From an uncultured Hungatella sp. (GTDB taxonomy: Bacteria; Bacillota; Clostridia; Lachnospirales; Lachnospiraceae): a stretch of 16,556 bases of DNA. The notes beneath the pieces were generated by a model, which did no database searches, had not been told where the DNA came from, and saw nothing but the letters and a program-made list of their open reading frames with translations. Where the stretch lies: contig CAJUJV010000015.1 of the NCBI GenBank assembly GCA_910586845.1, positions 36,997-53,552 on the forward strand, in the 5' to 3' direction. Positions within the stretch are counted from its first letter, which is position 1; every line of letters begins with the position of its first letter. The translations under genes and the position numbers were made by a program. Of this stretch, positions 7,402 to 14,094 are shown one piece after another.

Positions 7402-7423
7402 TGGCTTCCATGAACAGGAGCCA
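7402..7423 (+). other. Hairpin in the rpmB leader
   Basis: TGGCTTCC (7402-7409) can pair with GGAGCCA (7417-7423) as a seven-pair stem with one bulged T and a seven-base loop. It lies near the 5' end of the predicted rpmB mRNA, just before the AGGAGG site. It is not directly followed by a T-run, so it is not an obvious terminator. It could be a structured leader or chance. Confidence 0.4.
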
Positions 7424-7435
7424 AGTAGCTTTTTA

Positions 7436-7441
7436 AGGAGG
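7436..7441 (+). promoter_or_regulatory. Ribosome binding site fixing the rpmB start
   Basis: A perfect AGGAGG lies 8 bases before the ATG at 7450. It overlaps the only upstream in-frame start alternative (GTG at 7441), which is therefore rejected. Confidence 0.85.
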
Positions 7442-7449
7442 TGCAGATC

Positions 7450-7635
7450 ATGGCTAAATGTGCAATTTGCGAAAAAGCTGCTCACTTTGGCAACTCAGTG
7501 AGCCATTCACATAGAAGATCCAACAAGATGTGGAAAGCTAACGTAAAGTCAGTTAAGGTAAAAGTGAATGGCGGAGCAAAAAAGATGTATGTATGTACTT
7601 CTTGCCTGCGTTCCGGCTTAGTCGAGAGAGCTTAA
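7450..7635 (+). CDS. rpmB: 50S ribosomal protein L28 (four-cysteine form)
   Basis: L28 is a small large-subunit protein. The 61-residue product is a full-length bacterial L28: MAKCAICEKA, then a basic HSHRRSNKMW segment at 19-28, then the C-terminal MYVCTSCLRSGLVERA. It is the zinc-ribbon type, with two CxxC pairs at Cys4/Cys7 and Cys49/Cys52, so zinc binding is expected. The start is ATG at 7450. An upstream in-frame GTG at 7441 overlaps the ribosome binding site and is unlikely. The gene is alone on its transcript, with its own promoter, leader hairpin and strong terminator. It diverges from yloU as in Bacillus. Confidence 0.97.
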   Translation: MAKCAICEKAAHFGNSVSHSHRRSNKMWKANVKSVKVKVNGGAKKMYVCTSCLRSGLVERA

Positions 7636-7645
7636 AAAGTATTTT

Positions 7646-7678
7646 AAAACTCCAGGGTCCTGTACCCTGGAGTTTTTT
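7646..7678 (+). terminator. Strong bidirectional Rho-independent terminator
   Basis: AAAACTCCAGGGT (7646-7658) and ACCCTGGAGTTTT (7664-7676) form a perfect 13-pair stem with a five-base loop. The U-tract follows on the plus strand (end of rpmB). On the minus strand the stem is followed by T-rich sequence as well. It therefore probably also ends the long yicC-to-small-membrane-protein run arriving from the right. Confidence 0.95.
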
Positions 7679-7704
7679 ATGCGCAGAATCTCCGAAAGGA
7701 GTAT

Positions 7705-7722
7705 TGCCGCCTGTCGGCGGCA
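7705..7722 (-). other. GC-rich hairpin after the small membrane protein gene
   Basis: TGCCGCC (7705-7711) and GGCGGCA (7716-7722) are a perfect inverted repeat with a four-base loop, 9 bp beyond the stop of the 46-residue gene. No T-run follows on either strand, so it is not a canonical terminator. It could stabilise the 3' end of the long transcript before the terminator at 7646-7678. Confidence 0.5.
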
Positions 7723-7731
7723 CGGATCTGC

Positions 7732-7872
7732 CTAACACCGGCAGAACAGGTGATATCCCACCACCAGCAGTCCGGTGATAAAAAACAGCAGCCCAAGAGT
7801 CGTGGGAATCAGCACTTTTACAGCCATGCCGACTCCGATACAAAAAAGGACCAGGCCCCACAATCGTTTCAT
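7732..7872 (-). CDS. Small two-helix membrane protein, 46 residues, function unknown
   Basis: A short frame begins MKRLWGLVLFCIGVGMA and ends YHLFCRC before TAG. Two hydrophobic helices (about residues 5-20 and 23-42) are joined by a short KVLIP turn, with a basic N terminus, so a membrane hairpin is likely. The ATG has GAGGG 6 bases upstream (7879-7883). It lies 53 bp after the gerW/ytfJ stop, on the same strand, and before the shared terminator, so it looks like the last gene of that run. I recall similar unnamed small proteins (IGMxxxxLIP-type, ending in VGYNLFCC) in other clostridia, which supports it being real. A competing frame here (7553-7885, minus) lacks protein-like composition and crosses the terminator and rpmB. 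Function cannot be assigned; association with sporulation is inferred from position only. Confidence 0.72.
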   Translation of the reverse strand: MKRLWGLVLFCIGVGMAVKVLIPTTLGLLFFITGLLVVGYHLFCRC

Positions 7873-7925
7873 AGAAATCCCTCACTTCCTACACTTTATC
7901 CTATGCAGCAGGGCCTGTCCCCATG

Positions 7926-8360
7926 TCAAAGATCCTCTTCTTCCCTGTCCTCCGCCATATCCCTGGCCGTTTTCATGGCATCCTGTGAAAATTCCTCGCC
8001 CACCTGCACTTTTCCGCCTGTAAAGCGGTTTACCAGGTCAGGGACCATGTCAAGCATCTTGTTTACGGTATTCTGGTTCTTGATATTGACCAGCCGCGTA
8101 CTGCCGTTCTGGATCACCAGGATAGCGCTGGGGCTTAATTTGGCGCTCATGCCTCCTGTCCCTTTTCTCCTGGCATTCTCCGCGAACGTTCCCGCCGCCA
8201 TACCGCAGGTCACATCCATCAGCGGAAGGATGATCGCATCGTCCACCCGGACCGCATCCCCCACCACGGTCTTCGTCGCCACCAGATGATCCATTCCCTG
8301 AAACAGAGCCTCCACTGCCGCCGAAAACTGTCCGTTTCCCCCTGTTTTATTCTCCGCCAT
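7926..8360 (-). CDS. ytfJ: GerW family sporulation protein YtfJ
   Basis: GerW/YtfJ proteins are sporulation-associated; in Bacillus GerW is needed for normal germination, in particular for GerA-type responses. Their biochemical activity is unknown. The 144-residue protein has the family pattern: an N-terminal helix FSAAVEALFQGMDHLV, VGDAVRVDDAIILPLMDVTCGMAAG at about 33-57, a Gly-rich RKGTGGMSAKLSP segment at about 65-77, and a strand pair ILVIQNGSTRLVNI. It ends in an acidic tail. The start is the ATG at 8358-8360, because GGAGG at 8369-8373 sits 8 bases before it; an upstream in-frame GTG would overlap that site. It begins one base after the TAA of the DUF2953 gene, the same partner (YtfI) it has in Bacillus. 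Confidence 0.92.
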   Translation of the reverse strand: MAENKTGGNGQFSAAVEALFQGMDHLVATKTVVGDAVRVDDAIILPLMDVTCGMAAGTFAENARRKGTGGMSAKLSPSAILVIQNGSTRLVNIKNQNTVNKMLDMVPDLVNRFTGGKVQVGEEFSQDAMKTARDMAEDREEEDL

Positions 8361-8361
8361 C

Positions 8362-9291
8362 TTATTTACCTCCACTTCTGCGCCAGCGTCTCACCAGCAG
8401 CCTGAAATTTTTATTCAACAAGATCCTGAGCGCCAGTACCAGCAGAGTCCCTGCCCGCAGGCGGCCTTTTATCCGCCCCTCTGCCTCCAGGATCTTTTCA
8501 TCAAATACAGGGGTGATCTCAACCGAATCCCCATACCATGTATACACTACGCTGAGAATTGCCAGAACCTGTCCCATAAAGGCGGGGTCTTCCGTGCCGA
8601 ACGTCACTTTTCCCTTCACTTTTCCCGGAAGGATGTGACAGATCATGGCTCTCAGCTGACCAAAGATCAGTTTCAGGGTCTTCTGGTTTTCCCCATCCGT
8701 CAGAAATGCGGCCGCTTTCTCTTTGAATTCCCACAGCTTTTCCCATTGGCCTCTCACAGACCCTGCCGTTTTCCGGACGGAATCTGCGATTCCCGAGAAA
8801 AACGGCCCGTCTTTTTTTCGCCGTTTTCCCTTTTCTCCGGGCGTCTCTTCTTCCGGCCAGAGGTCTTCTTCGCACAGTTCTGTCTCATCATGGCTCACAG
8901 GATCTTCTCTGTCTTCCGTTTCCTCCTCAGCGGTCTGCTCCCTGTCCGGGTCCGGCCCTGTCTTTAGAAGATCTCTTTCCTCTTCCCGGTCTTCTTCCTC
9001 TGTATCCAGATCCACAGGCCTCTCATCACCGGCTTCTTTCTTCTGAAACAGCCGTATCCCCAGAATCTTTACAGCCATATCCAGACCGTCGCCGTATGTA
9101 CCTGTGACGGATACTGCATGGAGAAGCCAGGTGATCCGGGCCTGTAACCTGACGTTCCCGTCAAAAGAACCGGCCAACGCATATCTGACAGGAACCACAA
9201 GTACGAGGAGCAGAATCACAACTGCCAGGCCCAGAAGCGCCAGAACCGCAATCCCTATGATCTTCAGTATCAGCAATAGAATCGGAAGCAT
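8362..9291 (-). CDS. DUF2953 domain-containing membrane protein (YtfI-like)
   Basis: DUF2953 proteins such as Bacillus YtfI are uncharacterised and usually paired with YtfJ. The 309-residue product has one long N-terminal hydrophobic segment (about 4-34) that likely anchors it. An extracytoplasmic-type beta segment (about 36-80) follows, then a strongly acidic linker (about 86-150) packed with Glu and Asp, then a basic KGKRRKKD stretch. The C-terminal conserved region (about 205-305) contains GTEDPAFMGQVLA and ends in Arg-rich residues. The ATG at 9289-9291 is chosen over an upstream ATG that would overlap the preceding gene by 65 bp; an AAGGTG site is about 7 bases upstream. It starts one base after the previous TGA. 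The linker makes it longer than YtfI as I recall it. Confidence 0.85.
   Translation of the reverse strand: MLPILLLILKIIGIAVLALLGLAVVILLLVLVVPVRYALAGSFDGNVRLQARITWLLHAVSVTGTYGDGLDMAVKILGIRLFQKKEAGDERPVDLDTEEEDREEERDLLKTGPDPDREQTAEEETEDREDPVSHDETELCEEDLWPEEETPGEKGKRRKKDGPFFSGIADSVRKTAGSVRGQWEKLWEFKEKAAAFLTDGENQKTLKLIFGQLRAMICHILPGKVKGKVTFGTEDPAFMGQVLAILSVVYTWYGDSVEITPVFDEKILEAEGRIKGRLRAGTLLVLALRILLNKNFRLLVRRWRRSGGK
8369..8373 (-). promoter_or_regulatory. Ribosome binding site fixing the ytfJ start
   Basis: GGAGG is 8 bases before the ATG at 8360 and lies inside the last codons of the DUF2953 gene. This points to coupled translation and rules out the longer in-frame GTG reading. Confidence 0.75.
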
Positions 9292-9292
9292 G

Positions 9293-9619
9293 TCATCGCA
9301 CCTTATTTCGCCTTTCCGCCAGAAACTCTTCCAGACAGAATCTCCCTGTCCTCTCATACATTTCGCTTACAATGGTCCCTGCAAGAATCAGGGCTTCCTG
9401 ATACCCGTCGGCGATGCCCATGATCCGGAGTTCCTCTTTCCTGCAGCTCCTCATGGAAAGCATATATGCAGGATAGATATCAAGGATATTATTCCCGTTT
9501 GAAGGAGGCGTAATCACATAGATCCCCGGACAGAAAGCTCCTCTGCGGATATTCCGTATAATGGAAAACCTGTGTTTCCTCGCTTTTTCTCCCATGTACA
9601 GATGTCCATACCATAACAT
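9293..9619 (-). CDS. Conserved hypothetical protein, 108 residues
   Basis: A small soluble protein with no signal peptide or membrane segment. Distinct features are the opening MLWYGHLYMGEKARKHR, a central GIYVITPPSNGNNILDIYP segment (about 32-50), and the later IMGIADGYQEALILAGTIVSEMY helix (about 66-88). I recall unnamed proteins with the same ITxPSNGxNxLDIYP pattern in other clostridia and Lachnospiraceae, but no function is known to me. Its ATG follows the TAG of the upstream gene with no gap. Its own stop is one base before the DUF2953 start, so it sits in a translationally coupled chain leading to gerW. A role linked to sporulation is inference only. Confidence 0.82.
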   Translation of the reverse strand: MLWYGHLYMGEKARKHRFSIIRNIRRGAFCPGIYVITPPSNGNNILDIYPAYMLSMRSCRKEELRIMGIADGYQEALILAGTIVSEMYERTGRFCLEEFLAERRNKVR

Positions 9620-10888
9620 CTATCCCATCAGCTCCTGCTCTAATAATTCCATACATGCCTCTCTCTCCCCATGGTCCGTACAGCTCTCCAGGCTGGAACG
9701 GATATAATCCTCCACTTCCTGACTGTCCCGGAATATCATGGGCAGACCGGAGAGAACCTTCGCCATGACGGCACGGATCACGGCCTTTGGCATACTCCCG
9801 AACATCTTGTCCAGCTGTTCACAGAATTCCTCTGCCTTCTTCTCCACAAACTCTCTGTCTGCCTCTCCACCGGAATCCTCCGTCTCTTCCAGAGACATAA
9901 AAGAGCTTCCTGACAGCAGCCTGTCTATCTTGTTCAGGACCGGATCATCTCTGTCAGTTCCTGCCTGGATGATCTCTTCCACAGCCTCCTGGATACCTTC
10001 TATCCGTTCAAGGAGTCTGCGGCCTTCCTCTCCCACAAGGCTGTCCTCTTCTTTGTCCACCGCATCCAGGATCCTGGAGAGACAGGTCTTAAAGTCCTGA
10101 TCCTCCCCTGCTTCCACCAGAGCCTCCTGTCTGGTCAGAAACAGCACATAGAGATCATTGATCATCTCTGCCATAAGCACATGTTCATCTGTCTGATCCA
10201 GAAGAAGACGGCTTGCATGAGCCAGAGACCTGGTACAGCTTTCAAACTCTTCCCGGGACAGTCCCCGGTAATCCATATTCCTCAGTTCTGACAGGATCCG
10301 GTACAGTTCCTCCTCCGCCTCCATATGCTCCGGAAGCTGCACCATGGCGGAAGTTTTCAGCATATACAGAAAGTCTTCTATACTGGCTTTGCTCACTCCC
10401 GTCAGCACGGAAAATCGTTCCATAACCAGACTGTAAAATTTCTGTCTGGTAAAGCGGACCGGAAGCTGGGCTATGATCTCTCTGAGCATCTCGTTTCTCC
10501 CGGCATCATCCTCCAGACCGGCTATATGCTGTACCAGCTCTGCCGCCAGACCAGCAGGAGTCCTCCCGGAATCTTTCATGACTAGAAACCGCCGCTCCAC
10601 CCGGTTCAGCACATATTCATAGATCTGAAAGCAGTCGGAAAATGCGGTCAGAATCTCTGTCTTCTCCACGATCCTGTTTCTTAAGGCTTCCAGGCTCTCA
10701 AGGTCTTCCTGTCCTCCGAGAAATCCTTTCAGAATCCTGCCGAATTCCTCTGTAAATGCCCGTTCCTCCTCCGATGTCTCCGCCCTGTCCGTCAGCCCTT
10801 CATAGTAAAGATAAAAATTCAGCACCAGTTTGGAAAAAGAATTCCTGTATGCCGCTGACATGTATCTTTTTCTTCTGCGGTTTTCCAA
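9620..10888 (-). CDS. Large helical hypothetical protein, about 422 residues
   Basis: A cytosolic-looking protein, very rich in Glu, Leu, Arg and Ala and predicted by eye to be nearly all helical. There is no signal peptide, membrane helix, P-loop or zinc motif. I do not recognise a family. The start is uncertain. An ATG at 10924 would overlap cinA by 23 bp. The TTG at 10886-10888 has AGGGGG 8 bases upstream, overlapping the cinA stop, and is preferred. An ATG at 10861 (MSAAYRNSF) has only a weak site. A highly basic ENRRRKRY stretch lies at the N terminus, and the C terminus ends in an acidic helix. It lies between cinA and the 108-residue gene, with zero gap to the latter, and probably forms a unit with it. 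Lineage restriction is suspected, not shown. Confidence 0.8.
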   Translation of the reverse strand: MENRRRKRYMSAAYRNSFSKLVLNFYLYYEGLTDRAETSEEERAFTEEFGRILKGFLGGQEDLESLEALRNRIVEKTEILTAFSDCFQIYEYVLNRVERRFLVMKDSGRTPAGLAAELVQHIAGLEDDAGRNEMLREIIAQLPVRFTRQKFYSLVMERFSVLTGVSKASIEDFLYMLKTSAMVQLPEHMEAEEELYRILSELRNMDYRGLSREEFESCTRSLAHASRLLLDQTDEHVLMAEMINDLYVLFLTRQEALVEAGEDQDFKTCLSRILDAVDKEEDSLVGEEGRRLLERIEGIQEAVEEIIQAGTDRDDPVLNKIDRLLSGSSFMSLEETEDSGGEADREFVEKKAEEFCEQLDKMFGSMPKAVIRAVMAKVLSGLPMIFRDSQEVEDYIRSSLESCTDHGEREACMELLEQELMG

Positions 10889-10896
10889 TCCCTCTT

Positions 10897-10902
10897 CCCC
10901 CT
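10897..10902 (-). promoter_or_regulatory. Ribosome binding site supporting a TTG start, overlapping the cinA stop
   Basis: AGGGGG on the minus strand shares one base with the cinA TAA and lies 8 bases before the TTG at 10888. It is the best ribosome site among the three possible starts of the 422-residue gene and implies coupling to cinA. Confidence 0.5.
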
Positions 10903-12152
10903 TATTTCCCGTAATTCTCCGCAACCGTCCTGCGGACCAGATCCAGGGCCCGAACTACGGACTGCTCCCTGATCTTGCTCCTGTTGCCCTTAAACTGATA
11001 TTTCTCCACTGTCACCTTATCTCCCAGACAGCAGGCCATATACACCAGGCCCACAGGTTTCTCCTCGGTTCCGCCGTCGGGACCTGCCAGGCCGGTAATG
11101 GCCACGCAGATGTCGGAATCTGTGGCAAACACGCCTCCCACCGCCATCTCTCTGGCCGTCTCCCTGCTGACCGCGCCGTATTTTTTAAGGGTGCTTTTGC
11201 TCACATCCAGATGTTTTCTCTTGGCCTTGTTGGAATAAGTGACAAATCCCTCACGAAACACTTCCGAGGCTCCCGGCACGTTTACGATCCTCCCTGCCAC
11301 CAGCCCTCCCGTACAGGATTCGGCCGTGGCCAGGGTGAGCTCATACTTTTTCAGGAGACGGACTACAGCCATCTCCAGAGTCTCCTCCTCCCTGGTGGAG
11401 TAGACACAGACTCCGAACCGTTTTTTGATCTCCTTCACCACGGGGCGGATCAGCTTGTCAGCCACTTCCTCCGTAGGCGCGCTGGCCGTAACCCGCACGT
11501 GAACCTCCCCTGTTTTGGCATAGGTGGCAATGGTGGGATTGGTCTGCTTATCGATCAGATCCAGCAGTTCCTCTTCTACCTGGCTTTCTCCTTTTCCGCA
11601 GATCTTCACCATCCTGGATACGATCAGCTCCGGCCTCAGTTTCTGGAGATAGGGAGCCACCTGTTTCTGAAACAGAGGGATCAGTTCATTAGGCGGCCCC
11701 GGAAGCAGTATCATCCGCTTTCCATCCTTTTCCAGGATCAGTCCCGGTGCGGTGCCGTTGTCATTGTCCAGAACCAGAGCTCCCTCCGGGACCAGAGCCT
11801 GCTTCCAGTTATTTTCCGGTATCTCCTTAAAGATACTGTTCTTAAAATAGTTTTCTATTCTCTCCCTTGTATGCTCATCTTCCACCAGAGGAAGTCCCAT
11901 GACCTCCCCGCAGGTCTCCTTGGTCAGGTCATCCTCCGTAGGCCCCAGACCTCCTGTGAGAAATATGATATCCGCCCTGTGAAGAGCCGTGGTTATGGCC
12001 TCCTTCAGGCGCTCCCGGTTATCTCCCACAACAGACTGATTGTACATGGACAGTCCCAGAAGAGCACATTTCTCTGCCAGAAACTGCGCGTTGGTGTTGA
12101 CGATATTGCCGAGCAAAAGTTCCGTACCTACAGAAATCACTTCTACAGTCAT
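10902..12152 (-). CDS. cinA: CinA family protein (competence/damage-inducible; NMN amidohydrolase and pyrophosphatase domains)
   Basis: CinA proteins combine an N-terminal COG1058/MoCF-like domain with ADP-ribose pyrophosphatase-type activity and a C-terminal nicotinamide-nucleotide amidase domain (PncC) that recycles NMN. The 416-residue length is full for a two-domain CinA. Visible motifs are ISVGTELLLGNIVNTN at 6-21, TGGLGPTEDD at 66-75, PGPPNE at 151-156, the amidase ESCTGG at 278-283, and GLAGPDGG at 354-361. The ATG lies 3 bases after the pgsA stop, with AAGGGAG about 10 bases upstream inside pgsA. Bacillus cinA sits next to pgsA and upstream of recA; here recA is absent and unknown genes follow. 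Confidence 0.96.
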   Translation of the reverse strand: MTVEVISVGTELLLGNIVNTNAQFLAEKCALLGLSMYNQSVVGDNRERLKEAITTALHRADIIFLTGGLGPTEDDLTKETCGEVMGLPLVEDEHTRERIENYFKNSIFKEIPENNWKQALVPEGALVLDNDNGTAPGLILEKDGKRMILLPGPPNELIPLFQKQVAPYLQKLRPELIVSRMVKICGKGESQVEEELLDLIDKQTNPTIATYAKTGEVHVRVTASAPTEEVADKLIRPVVKEIKKRFGVCVYSTREEETLEMAVVRLLKKYELTLATAESCTGGLVAGRIVNVPGASEVFREGFVTYSNKAKRKHLDVSKSTLKKYGAVSRETAREMAVGGVFATDSDICVAITGLAGPDGGTEEKPVGLVYMACCLGDKVTVEKYQFKGNRSKIREQSVVRALDLVRRTVAENYGK

Positions 12153-12155
12153 GAT

Positions 12156-12698
12156 CTACATACTCCCTTCTGTCAAAACCCTGTGATTTTTCGCAAGATA
12201 ATCTGCCAGCGAAACTACCGTCAGGATCAGGGAGATCCACACACAGGCCGTGGTAACCAGAGAGAGGGCCTCTATCCTGACGATCAGAAGGATCACTGCG
12301 ATCATCTGAAATGTGGTCTTAAATTTCCCCCAGTAACTGGCAGCGATCACCACACCGTTGTCCGAAGCCACCAGACGGAATCCGCTGATAATAAACTCCC
12401 TGCTGATGATCACGATCACCATCCATGCAGGCAGCTGCCCCAGTTCGATGAGACAGATCAGCGCCGAACACACCAGAAGCTTGTCTGCCAGGGGATCCAT
12501 AAATTTTCCGAAATTGGTCACCATGTTATACTTTCTGGCGATCTTCCCGTCCAGCAGGTCCGTCAGGCTCGCCACCACAAAGATCAGTACGGCTGCCCAG
12601 CGCATGGTCTGGTTTTCCCCGTGTTCCCACAGCAGAGCGGCAACAAAAAACGGAATCAGCAGTACTCTCAGTACAGTCAGTTTATTGGGCAGATTCAT
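12156..12698 (-). CDS. pgsA: CDP-diacylglycerol--glycerol-3-phosphate 3-phosphatidyltransferase
   Basis: PgsA makes phosphatidylglycerol phosphate from CDP-diacylglycerol and glycerol-3-phosphate at the membrane, the committed step to phosphatidylglycerol and cardiolipin. The 180-residue protein opens with the family NLPNKLTVLRVLLIP and has several hydrophobic helices. The complete CDP-alcohol phosphotransferase motif DG(x2)AR(x8)G(x3)D(x3)D is at about residues 47-72. The start is ATG at 12696-12698 with AGGAG 9 bases upstream; a GTG one codon earlier is also possible. It overlaps the rimO 3' end by 17 bp, so the two are coupled. Related enzymes of the family are unlikely given the NLPN start and rimO/cinA neighbours. 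Confidence 0.93.
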   Translation of the reverse strand: MNLPNKLTVLRVLLIPFFVAALLWEHGENQTMRWAAVLIFVVASLTDLLDGKIARKYNMVTNFGKFMDPLADKLLVCSALICLIELGQLPAWMVIVIISREFIISGFRLVASDNGVVIAASYWGKFKTTFQMIAVILLIVRIEALSLVTTACVWISLILTVVSLADYLAKNHRVLTEGSM

Positions 12699-14019
12699 CA
12701 CATATCTCTCCTATCAGATCATATTCCAGAGCCCCCGTGACGCGGACTCGTACAAAATCTCCTGTCATCAGTTCCTTCCGGGTATTTACGAAAAGAAAGC
12801 CGTCCACCCCCGGTGCATCCATGTAGGTCCGTCCTACATATACGTCCTCGTCAGCCGCCTTGCCCTCGATCATGACATCAAGCACCCGTCCGATCATGGA
12901 TTCTGACTTCTCAAAGGCGATCTCCTGCTGCAGTTCCATGATCTCATCCCTGCGCTGTTCCCTGACTTCTTCAGGCACCTGGTCGTCAAAGACAGCCGCC
13001 GGCGTATCCTCTTCCTGAGAGTAGGCGAAGACTCCCAGACGCTCAAATTCCATCTCATCCACAAAATCCATGAGGATCTCATGGTCCTCTTCAGTCTCGC
13101 CGGGAAATCCGGAGATCAGAGTCGTTCTCAGGGCAATATCGGGAATCTGCCGTCTCAGCTCTTCGATCATGCTCTTCAGCTGTGCCCTGGAGGTCTTCCT
13201 TCCCATGCGCTTCAGGATCCGGTCGCTGGCGTGCTGGATGGGGATATCCAGATAATGGCAGATCTTCTCCTCCTTCCTGATGATACCGATCAGTTCCGGA
13301 GTGATCTCCTCCGGATAGCAATACTGGAGACGGATCCACCAGATGCCTGAGATCCTGCATAGTCTGGTCAGAAGCTCCGGCAGAGCCTTATGCCCGTACA
13401 GATCCACTCCGTATAAGGTAGTCTCCTGGGCTACCAGGATCAGTTCCCTGACTCCGCCTTCTGCCAGCCATTCCGCCTCCGCCACCAGCTCCTCCATGGG
13501 AACGCTCCGGTAGGGTCCTCTCAGGCTGGGGATAATACAGTAAGTACAGTGCTTGTCGCAGCCTTCCGCTATCTTTAAAAACGCATAGTGGCCCCCTGTA
13601 GTGACCACCCTCCCGGCTCCGGCATCCGACAGACGTGTAAGATTTCCGAAGCACATCTTCTGCCGTCCCTCCAGAACCTCTTTCAGAACCCGGCAGATCT
13701 CATCCCATGAGGCCGTTCCCACACAGCCGTCTACTTCCGGAATCTCCCGGATGATCTCTTCCTGATATCTCTGGGCCAGACATCCGGCCACGATCAGAGC
13801 TCTGCAGGGTCCTGTCTTCTTAAGTTCCGCCATCTCCAGGATGGTATTGATGCTCTCTTCTTTAGCATCGTTGATAAAACAGCATGTATTGATGATGACG
13901 ACCTCTGCTTCCGATTCGTCATCCGTAAATTCCCAGCCGTCCTTTCTCAGCAGGCCTAACATCTTCTCCGTATCTACCAGATTCTTGTCGCAGCCAAGGG
14001 AAATACAAAGTATCTTCAT
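12682..14019 (-). CDS. rimO: Ribosomal protein S12 (aspartate(89)-C3) methylthiotransferase RimO
   Basis: RimO is a radical-SAM enzyme that adds a methylthio group to an aspartate of ribosomal protein S12. The 445-residue protein has the three domains in order. The N-terminal UPF0004 domain has cluster cysteines Cys10, Cys46 and Cys80, the radical-SAM motif CDKHCTYC (Cys154, Cys158, Cys161) follows YAFLKIAEG, and a C-terminal TRAM domain covers about 375-440. The opening ISLGCDKNLVDTE separates RimO from MiaB, which has a related but different signature. The ATG follows AGGGAG by about 5 bases. Only about 35 bp separate it from the terminator after rpoZ, so read-through or an embedded promoter must supply transcription. 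Confidence 0.96.
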   Translation of the reverse strand: MKILCISLGCDKNLVDTEKMLGLLRKDGWEFTDDESEAEVVIINTCCFINDAKEESINTILEMAELKKTGPCRALIVAGCLAQRYQEEIIREIPEVDGCVGTASWDEICRVLKEVLEGRQKMCFGNLTRLSDAGAGRVVTTGGHYAFLKIAEGCDKHCTYCIIPSLRGPYRSVPMEELVAEAEWLAEGGVRELILVAQETTLYGVDLYGHKALPELLTRLCRISGIWWIRLQYCYPEEITPELIGIIRKEEKICHYLDIPIQHASDRILKRMGRKTSRAQLKSMIEELRRQIPDIALRTTLISGFPGETEEDHEILMDFVDEMEFERLGVFAYSQEEDTPAAVFDDQVPEEVREQRRDEIMELQQEIAFEKSESMIGRVLDVMIEGKAADEDVYVGRTYMDAPGVDGFLFVNTRKELMTGDFVRVRVTGALEYDLIGEICDESAQ

Positions 14020-14051
14020 CGATTCTCCCTGTCAAATGTATTTTTCAGTTG

Positions 14052-14085
14052 AAAGAAAAGCCATCTCTGTCAGAGTGAGACGGCT
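14052..14085 (-). terminator. Rho-independent terminator after rpoZ
   Basis: On the minus strand AGCCGTCTC pairs with GAGATGGCT (arms 14077-14085 and 14059-14067): nine pairs including one G-T, with a nine-base loop, followed directly by TTTCTTTC. It lies about 10 bp after the rpoZ stop. It divides yicC-gmk-rpoZ from rimO onwards, perhaps partially. Confidence 0.8.
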
Positions 14086-14094
14086 TCCTGTTCT

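Noticed and set aside
7223..7449. Possible small gene or riboswitch in the largest intergenic region
   Set aside because: Only two promoters, an inverted repeat and a leader hairpin are seen. I found no conserved riboswitch core or convincing frame.
7553..7885. Minus-strand frame of 110 codons over the rpmB terminator
   Set aside because: It runs through a strong terminator into rpmB and has no protein-like pattern. The other frame in the same place encodes the convincing 46-residue membrane protein.
9292..9357. Upstream extension of the DUF2953 protein by 22 residues
   Set aside because: It would overlap the 108-residue gene. The start at 9291 opens directly into the membrane helix and follows the preceding stop closely, as at other junctions.
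10830..12740. Long plus-strand open frame (636 codons) opposite cinA and pgsA
   Set aside because: It is antisense to cinA and pgsA, which have intact family motifs. The product is His/Gln/Leu-rich without recognisable domains, and no fitting ribosome site was seen.
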